A program made the position numbers and the translations under genes. The notes beneath the pieces were generated by a model, which saw nothing but the letters and a program-made list of their open reading frames with translations, had not been told where the DNA came from and ran no database searches. Below, piece after piece: positions 58,203 to 64,000 of a stretch of 64,000 bases of DNA; positions within the stretch are counted from its first letter, which is position 1; each line of letters opens with the position of its first letter. The stretch spans positions 186,001 to 250,000 of the forward strand of contig FOEZ01000007.1 in assembly GCA_900110595.1 (NCBI GenBank). Reading direction: 5' to 3'. The stretch is from Arthrobacter sp. OV608 (GTDB lineage Bacteria > Actinomycetota > Actinomycetes > Actinomycetales > Micrococcaceae).

Positions 58203-59102
58203 ATGACCTCTGCCGGCCGTTTTGCGCCCAGCCCCTCCGGTGAACTCCACGTAGGAAATCTTCGGACCGCCATCCTCGCATGGCTGTTTGCGCGCTCATC
58301 CGGCCGGACCTTCCTGCTCCGCGTGGAGGACCTGGACCGGGCACGGTCCGGTGCGGAAGCGGAGCAGTTGCGGGACCTGGCGGCCATCGGCGTGACGTGG
58401 GACGGCGATGTGGTGCGCCAGACTGCCCGGGGGGCCCTTTACACTGCGGCAATTTCCCGGCTCCAGGCCGCGGGCCTCACCTACGAATGCTTTTGCACGC
58501 GGCGCGAAATCCAGGAGGCACCTTCTGCGCCGCATGCCCCGCAGGGTGCCTACCCTGGGACCTGCCGGAACCTGGACCCGGCCGAGCTGGAGTTCAAGCG
58601 CTCCACCCGGCCCGCTGCCGTGCGGCTCCGGGCCGGTGTTGCGGAGTATCGCGTTCACGATGTGCTCCATGGGGCTTACGCGGGGGTGGTGGATGACTTT
58701 GTGCTCCGCCGGAACGACGGCGTCTATGCCTACAACCTGGCGGTGGTGGTGGATGACGCCGAGCAGGGCATTGACCAGGTGGTCCGCGGCGATGACTTGC
58801 TCCCGTCCACCCCCAGGCAGGCCTACCTCGCCTCGCTCCTGAATATTCCTGTACCGGAATATGCCCATGTTCCGCTCGTGGTGAATTCCGACGGCGTCCG
58901 GTTGGCTAAGCGGGATGGTGCGGTCACGCTGCGTGACCTTGCCCTGGCGGACATCCCCTCCGATGCGGTGCGGGACCGGCTCCTGGCGTCACTGGGGCTT
59001 CCGGCCGGGAGGCTGGAGCATGCGCTGGACGCCTTCGACCCGACTGCCCTTCCCCGGGAGCCCTGGGTGTGGACAGGCATGGGTTCTCCGGGTTCCACCT
59101 GA
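58203..59102 (+). CDS. gluQRS: Glutamyl-Q tRNA(Asp) synthetase
   Basis: A 299-residue truncated glutamyl-tRNA synthetase without an anticodon-binding domain, which attaches glutamate to queuosine of tRNA(Asp). FAPSPSGELHVGNL has the HIGH-like motif (H16-V-G-N19), LLRVEDLDRARS follows, Cys96 and Cys98 in ECFCTRREIQ with the later YPGTC are the zinc cluster, and LAKRDGAVTL is the KMSKS-like loop. TAGGGT lies 6 nt before the ATG, so leaderless. Whether the queuosine genes are present elsewhere is not visible. Confidence 0.94.
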   Translation: MTSAGRFAPSPSGELHVGNLRTAILAWLFARSSGRTFLLRVEDLDRARSGAEAEQLRDLAAIGVTWDGDVVRQTARGALYTAAISRLQAAGLTYECFCTRREIQEAPSAPHAPQGAYPGTCRNLDPAELEFKRSTRPAAVRLRAGVAEYRVHDVLHGAYAGVVDDFVLRRNDGVYAYNLAVVVDDAEQGIDQVVRGDDLLPSTPRQAYLASLLNIPVPEYAHVPLVVNSDGVRLAKRDGAVTLRDLALADIPSDAVRDRLLASLGLPAGRLEHALDAFDPTALPREPWVWTGMGSPGST

Positions 59103-59121
59103 TGGGAGCCTCAGCCCGCCA

Positions 59122-59167
59122 CGTCAACTTTGGTTGACGCGGGCGGTAACGTCAACTAATGTTGACG
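59122..59167 (+). promoter_or_regulatory. Twin CGTCAAC-N4-GTTGACG operators over a consensus promoter
   Basis: Two perfect palindromes CGTCAAC-TTTG-GTTGACG (59122-59139) and CGTCAAC-TAAT-GTTGACG (59150-59167), centres 28 bp apart. A promoter is built into them: TTGACG (59134-59139) is the -35 box, and TAATGT (59157-59162), 17 nt later, is the -10 box. A repressor on either site would block it. Confidence 0.85.
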
Positions 59168-59169
59168 GC

Positions 59170-59385
59170 ATGGAGGTGGGGCGGATGAAAACGCTGGTGG
59201 GATCAATGGACGGCATGGGGCCTGCGGAGGCACTGCACGCTGTCGCGGAATTGCAGAAGGAAGTCAGCCGCACTGAGTCCGCGCTCGTCCGCGGCGCACG
59301 GCAGGCGGGACTGTCCTGGGAGGCCATAGCGCTGTGCCTGGGTGTCAGCAAACAGGCGGTGCACCGGAAGTACGGCAAACAGTAG
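59170..59385 (+). CDS. Small HTH regulator, probably autorepressed
   Basis: A 71-residue protein (66 if the start is 59185). The C-terminal half is a helix-turn-helix: GARQAGLSWEAIALCLGVSK then QAVHRKYGK, like the sigma-70 region 4 or a minimal HTH with recognition helix SKQAVHRKY. The first half is helical (EALHAVAELQKEVSRTESAL). ATG 59170 is 7 nt from the -10 box (leaderless); ATG 59185 has GGAGGTGGGG before it. Both are possible. The twin palindromes in its promoter make it a likely autoregulator. The downstream HD gene has its own promoter. Confidence 0.78.
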   Translation: MEVGRMKTLVGSMDGMGPAEALHAVAELQKEVSRTESALVRGARQAGLSWEAIALCLGVSKQAVHRKYGKQ

Positions 59386-59411
59386 CCACCTGACCCGCCT
59401 AGGCTTGGGAC

Positions 59412-60065
59412 ATGTCAGAAGAGCAAATGCCGGACCAGAGTCCTGCGCCCAGATTCACCGTTGAGACTGCCAAGGTACTGGCCGAGGTGGCCCACAACCG
59501 GCAGAAGGACAAACTGAAGCGCCCGTACAAGGACCACGTCCTTGCAGTAGGTGACGCGCTCGCCGACTTCGACGACGACATACGGATTGCCGGGTACCTG
59601 CACGACATCGCCGAGGACACGCCGATAACACGGCAGGCACTGCTGGACATGGGTGTGTCCGAGCGGGCCGTGGAAATTATCGAACGCGTCACCAACCGGC
59701 TGCACGAGAACCCGGACGACTACCAGTCCGGAATCCGCGAGATTGCCCAGGACCACGACGCAGCCCTGGTCAAGATCGCGGACAACGCCCACAACTCACT
59801 GCCGGAACGGGTCAGGGCACTGGCGGAGAAGTGGCCGGACAAGCCCCCCGTCACCAAATACCGCGATGCCCGGCCGGTGCTTTACGCGGCAGTCGAGGTG
59901 GAAGAGGTTCGAAAAATCCTCGCCCGGGTGAATCCCTGGCTGCTGGAAGAGTTGGACGACCGGCTGGATGAGGAAGACACCACCGACTACGAGAACCTGA
60001 CCTACGAGGGAACGGACGCCGATGGTGCGGCCGGGCCTGACGCTAGGACTGCTGAGGAGCGGTAG
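59412..60065 (+). CDS. HD-domain hydrolase resembling the RelA/SpoT hydrolase domain (candidate small alarmone hydrolase)
   Basis: A 217-residue cytosolic protein. Its metal-site pattern follows the (p)ppGpp hydrolase domain: AHNRQKDK (residues 27-34; H28) and RPYKDHVLAVG (H42) compare with 'H..Q.R...pYi.Hp..Va', GYLHDIAEDT (H64-D65, ED) with 'a.LHDvvEDt', and LVKIADNAHN (D124) with 'lKlADrlhN'. No synthetase or TGS domain follows, so it is Mesh1-like in size (small alarmone hydrolase). The C-terminal 50 residues are acidic. TAGGCT is 6 nt before the ATG. Its 3' end overlaps the convergent LtrA gene by 23 nt. Generic HD phosphohydrolase is the alternative. Confidence 0.82.
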   Translation: MSEEQMPDQSPAPRFTVETAKVLAEVAHNRQKDKLKRPYKDHVLAVGDALADFDDDIRIAGYLHDIAEDTPITRQALLDMGVSERAVEIIERVTNRLHENPDDYQSGIREIAQDHDAALVKIADNAHNSLPERVRALAEKWPDKPPVTKYRDARPVLYAAVEVEEVRKILARVNPWLLEELDDRLDEEDTTDYENLTYEGTDADGAAGPDARTAEER

Positions 60066-61302
60066 TTTCCGCTTCCAGCTTCTCGAGGGCATGGTGGAGC
60101 CGCTCCGATCCGCGGCGCTCATCGATAACAATGGAAGCGCCAAGTGCCAGCACAATCACCAGCAGGCACACCGGGACGGAGATGCCCGCCGCGGCCAGGC
60201 CCACTGAAGCGCCCAGCGCCAGCAGCACCCCTACTGCGACGGTGATGACAGTGCGGTCCGGACCAAGCATGACGCTGTACAGCCACGTCAGTGAGGCCTT
60301 GAACAGTGCCACCGGAACCGCAATGGCGGCCACCGCCGCTGCTGCGCTGATGTGCGCCTCGTGGTCGATGTAATAGGCGGCCACATGCAGTCCGGCGCCG
60401 GTAGCAGCGATCGCGGCGAAGATCGGAATATGGCCGTAGCCGAAGAGGAAGGACCGGTACCGGCGCAGGTGGAGTGCGCGGCCGGCAGGCAGCAGGAAGT
60501 AGATCCACCACATGCCGAAGGCCAGCGCCGTCCCGCCGAAGCCCACGAGCGCTGCATCCACGCTCCAGCCGTGGCTGGCCACGATGGCCCGCAGCGTTTC
60601 GATGGCACCGATGAGGCACTCGCCCAGAGCGATGATCGCCAGGAGTCCGTACCGCTCGGCGATGTGATGGGCGTGCCACGGGGTCCGCGCCTTGCGCTCT
60701 GCCGCATACGGGGTGGCCATCTCCAGCACAATCAAGGGGACGATCATGAAGAGAGTAGTCGGAACGTCGGCCTCGATGAAGAGCACCGCGATCCAGCCGA
60801 GCTGGACCACCACGAGGTACTTGGCGTAGCGCAGGCACGTGTCGCGGCCAGCCGGGTCCTGCCGTGCTGCCCGCAGCCACTGGGCCACGAGCGCCAGCCG
60901 CATGATCACGTAGCCGCCCACAATGACCGCGTTGTCTACGTGCTTGCCCTCCACCAATGAGCGGAACATCGGCTCAATCCCCATGGCGAGGATCAGGACA
61001 CCCACGATCTGGATCATGGTGACCACCCTGAAGATCCAGTCGTCGGTGTCGTAGGCGCTGGCGAACCAGGTGAAGTTGATCCATGCCCAGATCACGGCGA
61101 ACATCGCAAAGGAGAAACCCAGCAGGCCCGGGATGAAGTGCGCTTCCGCAATTTCGTGGGCAAACTGGCTGCCGGCCACACCAAACGCGATCACAAAGGT
61201 CAGGTCGAAAAAGAGCTCAAGCGGTGTGGCAGCCCGGTGTTTCTCGTGCGGGTCGCGTCCGCCCATGCGCGCCATGGCGTGCCGGAGGGGATTGGAGGAC
61301 AT
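60043..61302 (-). CDS. Low temperature requirement protein A (LtrA family)
   Basis: A 419-residue membrane protein with about ten helices. The N-terminal block RAATPLELFFDLTFVIAFGV is the LtrA hallmark ('ELFfDLvfV.a'), and AERYGLLAIIALGECLIGAI (E-R-x-x-x-x-x-I-x-L-G-E) is the second conserved site. Function is unknown; it was named from Listeria cold growth. TAGCTT lies 6 nt before the ATG. Its 3' end overlaps the HD gene by 23 nt on the opposite strand, so expression of the two may interfere. Confidence 0.92.
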   Translation of the reverse strand: MSSNPLRHAMARMGGRDPHEKHRAATPLELFFDLTFVIAFGVAGSQFAHEIAEAHFIPGLLGFSFAMFAVIWAWINFTWFASAYDTDDWIFRVVTMIQIVGVLILAMGIEPMFRSLVEGKHVDNAVIVGGYVIMRLALVAQWLRAARQDPAGRDTCLRYAKYLVVVQLGWIAVLFIEADVPTTLFMIVPLIVLEMATPYAAERKARTPWHAHHIAERYGLLAIIALGECLIGAIETLRAIVASHGWSVDAALVGFGGTALAFGMWWIYFLLPAGRALHLRRYRSFLFGYGHIPIFAAIAATGAGLHVAAYYIDHEAHISAAAAVAAIAVPVALFKASLTWLYSVMLGPDRTVITVAVGVLLALGASVGLAAAGISVPVCLLVIVLALGASIVIDERRGSERLHHALEKLEAETTAPQQS

Positions 61303-61311
61303 AAGTCAAAG

Positions 61312-62628
61312 CTACACGCGGCCCAGCGCGTCGATGTCCTCGAGGAAGTCCTGATGGACTTCGGCGCTGACGGTGGTCCGGGTTTCGGCGATCGCATCAA
61401 GGTAATCCTGGGTGGAGGGCCCCTTCCGCACCGCCTCCCGGACGGACACCGTCCCGCCGGAAGCCAGCCCGCCGTCGTCGTACACTGCTTTTTCCAGCGC
61501 GCGCTGGGAAGCACTCCTAGCGGCATACTCAATGTCCGCAGGGGAGAATCCCTCGGTGCGTTCCACGAGCAGCTCCACGTCTACGGCGTCCACCACGGGT
61601 GCCGGGATGAAGCGCTGCCACATCGCTTCACGGGCCTGCCGGTCCGGCAGCCCGATGGGGATGACGTAGTCGAACCGGCCGTGGCGCAGGAAGGCGGTGT
61701 CCAGGGCGCGGATGAAGTTGGTGGCGCAGACCAGCAGGCGGCCGGGCTGTTCGCGGAAGGCCGGGATGATCTTGAGCAGTTCGTTGGTGACGCCCTGCAG
61801 CGGCGAGGGCGGTTCACCGGAGCGCTGGGACGCGATCTCCTCCACCTCGTCGATGAACACCACAGCGTGCTCCAGCTCGGCAATTTCCAGGAACGTTTCG
61901 CGCAGCGCTCCCGCCAGGCCCTGCGGATCTGCCGCGAGCCGGGAGGGGAAGACCTCGACGAAGGGCCATTCCAGGCGGGAGGCGATGGCTTTGGCGAAGG
62001 TGGTCTTCCCGGTGCCGGGCGGGCCGAAGAGGACCACGGCGCGCGGCGGAACCACGCCGAATTCGTCGGCGAGGTCGGCCTCGGCAAGGGGCAGGACCAG
62101 GCGCCGTTCGAGCAGTTCCTTTTCTTTGCGCATGCCCGCCACGTTTTCCCACAGGTCGCGGGCCAGGACGCGTCCCCCGAGCTGGCCGAGCGCGCCGAGT
62201 TCCTGGCGCTGGACGGGGATGGTGCGTTCGAAGTAGCGCAGGTTTTTCTTGAGTGCGAAGCCGCGGCCCAGGAATGCCTCCACCCGGGTCTCGGATTCGG
62301 GCATCAGTGCCGAGAGTTTGTTCAGCCCATGCGGGGCCATCCGGTTTTCGACGGCGGCCAGCAGTGAGGTGCCGATGCCGCGGCCACGGTATTCAGGCAG
62401 GGTAGCGAGGAAGACGATCCAGCCCTGGTCGTGTGCGGCGCGTCCGACGGCGGCACCCACCACCTGGTCGCCCTGCACGGCCACCACGGCGTGGTCCTTT
62501 ACGCAGGATGCCAGGACCTCGGAGAGGGCGTAGACCGGCTCCACGTTGTGGGACTTGAGGGTTTCCCAGAGATGCAGGATCCCGTCCAGGTCTGATGAGT
62601 GGAAGTCCCTGATCCGCCAGTTGGTCAT
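61312..62628 (-). CDS. GNAT acetyltransferase fused to an AAA+ ATPase
   Basis: A 438-residue two-domain protein. Residues about 3-140 are a GNAT domain with the acetyl-CoA loop RGRGIG (81-86) and the ending LGRGFALKKNLRYFE. Residues about 170-430 are an AAA+ module: Walker A GPPGTGKT (202-209), Walker B VVFIDE (256-261), sensor 1 CATN (301-304), and an FtsH-like second region of homology FLRHGRFD (313-320), then a helical lid GFSPADIEYAARSA. All motifs needed for ATP hydrolysis and hexamer arginine fingers are present. The ATG at 62628 (after GGGAG) begins the GNAT domain cleanly. The role is unknown; it may unfold or remodel a target that it also acetylates. Confidence 0.85.
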   Translation of the reverse strand: MTNWRIRDFHSSDLDGILHLWETLKSHNVEPVYALSEVLASCVKDHAVVAVQGDQVVGAAVGRAAHDQGWIVFLATLPEYRGRGIGTSLLAAVENRMAPHGLNKLSALMPESETRVEAFLGRGFALKKNLRYFERTIPVQRQELGALGQLGGRVLARDLWENVAGMRKEKELLERRLVLPLAEADLADEFGVVPPRAVVLFGPPGTGKTTFAKAIASRLEWPFVEVFPSRLAADPQGLAGALRETFLEIAELEHAVVFIDEVEEIASQRSGEPPSPLQGVTNELLKIIPAFREQPGRLLVCATNFIRALDTAFLRHGRFDYVIPIGLPDRQAREAMWQRFIPAPVVDAVDVELLVERTEGFSPADIEYAARSASQRALEKAVYDDGGLASGGTVSVREAVRKGPSTQDYLDAIAETRTTVSAEVHQDFLEDIDALGRV

Positions 62629-62842
62629 GCCGTCTCCCGGTCTGTTCGTCGTTGAACGCACGTGCCGCGCGCCGCGGTGATTGAGCTGCACAGGAAGCAT
62701 ATGCGATCCATCCCCGCAGGGACGTTGCCGGCCGGTTGCATGACGCTTTTGGGGTACCTGGTTGGGTAGCTCATTCCGTTGAGGGACACCTGCCCGAAGA
62801 GTAGCGTGACTGACATCACTCAAAACCCGTTCAGGAGCCATC

Positions 62843-64000
62843 ATGCCAATTCTGGGACGCCGGTTAGCCGCAATAACGGCTGCGCTGGCAATGAGCGTAA
62901 CCACCGGAGCGTTAGTAAGTCCTGCTTCTGCCCACTCCGGGTCCAGCGATGACAACACCAAGAAAATGCCTACTGCCACAGGCTACGGGGGCGCCGTCAG
63001 CACTGTTGACGTGGACGCCTCTGCCGCGGCCATCGAAGTCCTCCGCAAAGGCGGCAACGCCGTCGACGCCGCCGTCGCTGCGGCTGCAACTCTCGGAGTG
63101 ACGGAGCCCTACTCTGCCGGTATCGGCGGGGGCGGCTACTTTGTCTACTACGACGCGAAGAGCAAGAAAGTCCACACCATCGACGGTCGGGAGACTGCAC
63201 CGGCGGCTATGCCAACGGATGCGTTCATCAAACCCGGAACCGCTGAAGCATTCGCTTTCAAGAAGCAGGCCACCAGCGGCATTTCGGTGGGGGTTCCCGG
63301 TACTGCCGCTACCTGGGAGCGGGCATTGAAGCGCTGGGGGAGCCTAAGCCTTGCCGACGTTCTGGATCCTGCCATTGACGTGGCAACGGATGGGTTTGTT
63401 GTGGACGAGACGTTCCGCCAGCAGACCCTCGAAAACAAGGATCGTTTTCTTCCGTTCGAAGCAACCAGAGAACTGTTCCTGCCGGGCGCGGACAACGATG
63501 CGCCAGCCGTGGGATCGACCTTCAAGAACAAGGATCTGGCTCAGACGTATAGGCTCCTGGCCAAGGAAGGGATGGATGCCTTCTACGAAGACGAGTTGGC
63601 CGACGAGATCGCCAAAACGGTGCGGAATGCTCCATCTTCTCTGGATCCTATGGTTCCGGTTCCTGGCCCTGCAGGTGTTATGACAACTGAGGATCTGGAC
63701 GACTACAAGGTCTTGGACCAGAAGCCGACGCATGTGGACTACCGCGGCTACGACGTTTACGGAATGGCTCCCTCCAGCAGCGGCGGCACGACAGTCGGCG
63801 AGGCGCTCAACATCCTGGAGACGTTCGGCCTGCCTGCGCTGAAAGATGACAAGGCCAAGGTACTCCACCACTACCTTGAGGCGTCGGCACTCGCCTTCGC
63901 CGACCGGGCAAAGTACCTGGGTGATCCTGCCTTTGTCGACGTTCCAGTGAAACAACTGCTGGACCCGGTGTTCGGCAAGGAACGCGCCTGCGAGATCGAT
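62843..64000 (+). CDS. ggt: Gamma-glutamyltransferase (5' part; cut by window edge)
   Basis: The first 386 residues are visible. A Sec signal ends at the A-x-A site PASAHS (about residue 31), so it is secreted. The large-subunit core GGNAVDAAVAAAATLGVTEP is diagnostic, followed by GIGGGGYFVYYDAKSKKV, DGRETAPAAM (Arg that holds the glutamyl carboxylate) and SGISVGVPGTAATWERAL. The catalytic Thr of the small subunit lies beyond the edge. It transfers or hydrolyses glutamyl groups from glutathione outside the cell. TTCAGGAGCCATC supplies the ribosome-binding site. The 214 bp upstream show no further feature. Confidence 0.95.
   Translation, partial: MPILGRRLAAITAALAMSVTTGALVSPASAHSGSSDDNTKKMPTATGYGGAVSTVDVDASAAAIEVLRKGGNAVDAAVAAAATLGVTEPYSAGIGGGGYFVYYDAKSKKVHTIDGRETAPAAMPTDAFIKPGTAEAFAFKKQATSGISVGVPGTAATWERALKRWGSLSLADVLDPAIDVATDGFVVDETFRQQTLENKDRFLPFEATRELFLPGADNDAPAVGSTFKNKDLAQTYRLLAKEGMDAFYEDELADEIAKTVRNAPSSLDPMVPVPGPAGVMTTEDLDDYKVLDQKPTHVDYRGYDVYGMAPSSSGGTTVGEALNILETFGLPALKDDKAKVLHHYLEASALAFADRAKYLGDPAFVDVPVKQLLDPVFGKERACEID

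Overview
The window is about 64 kb of high-GC, gene-dense chromosome. It looks like an actinobacterium of the Micrococcaceae, most likely Arthrobacter or Pseudarthrobacter. The reasons are the strong GC bias at third codon positions, the gene families present (Ald with a PucR regulator, an mtlAD-PTS locus, the stand-alone LigD polymerase domain, GluQRS, LtrA), TANNNT -10 boxes placed just before start codons, and the intergenic palindrome GGTGGTTGAGCTTGTCG. No rRNA, tRNA, insertion sequence, prophage or CRISPR array is visible. The species call is inference.

Layout: 0-6 kb holds a solute-binding lipoprotein (cut by the left edge), a thioesterase, a GNAT, a MarR regulator, a small gene coupled to a soluble Ser/Thr kinase, a histidine phosphatase and purB. 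6-8.3 kb holds a coupled pair that resembles type VII secretion clients (small helical protein plus alpha/beta hydrolase) and a holin-like membrane protein. 8.4-14 kb holds a HisC-type aminotransferase and a three-gene 2-oxoacid dehydrogenase complex (E1alpha, E1beta, E2) behind two conspicuous palindromes, then a PAP2-like membrane protein. 14-20 kb holds a membrane protein, a UspA, an aminotransferase, a GerMN lipoprotein, a LigD polymerase domain, and an FMN reductase divergent from a TetR gene. 20-26.4 kb is a complete peptide/nickel-type ABC operon with a fused double ATPase. 26.5-31.5 kb holds an oxidoreductase, alanine dehydrogenase with its divergent PucR regulator, a small HTH protein and a hydrolase.

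31.5-37.5 kb is a mannitol PTS locus (ptsI, TetR, mtlA, mtlD). 37.6-41.4 kb is a siderophore ABC importer behind a possible iron box. 41.5-50 kb carries GNAT, MarR/MFS, sugar porter, DHA2 drug pump, RraA-like, MFS and TetR genes. The same 32-bp tandem repeat occurs at 41.4 and 45.6 kb in opposite orientations. 50-55 kb holds malic enzyme, DUF456, NTF2-like, small conserved proteins, a LysE exporter and an Lrp regulator. 55-57.3 kb is a WXG100-headed 495-residue protein coupled to a lipoprotein. 57.4-64 kb holds Lrp, GluQRS, a small HTH regulator under twin palindromes, a RelA/SpoT-like HD hydrolase, LtrA, a GNAT-AAA+ fusion and the start of gamma-glutamyltransferase.

The most interesting points are: a recurring TANNNT-N6/7-start arrangement at about nineteen genes, which predicts widespread leaderless transcription and helps choose starts; the GNAT-AAA+ fusion; a candidate small alarmone hydrolase; two type VII-like client loci; and several strong unexplained palindromes and repeats. 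Everything functional is inferred from reading the sequence; no database search was possible.
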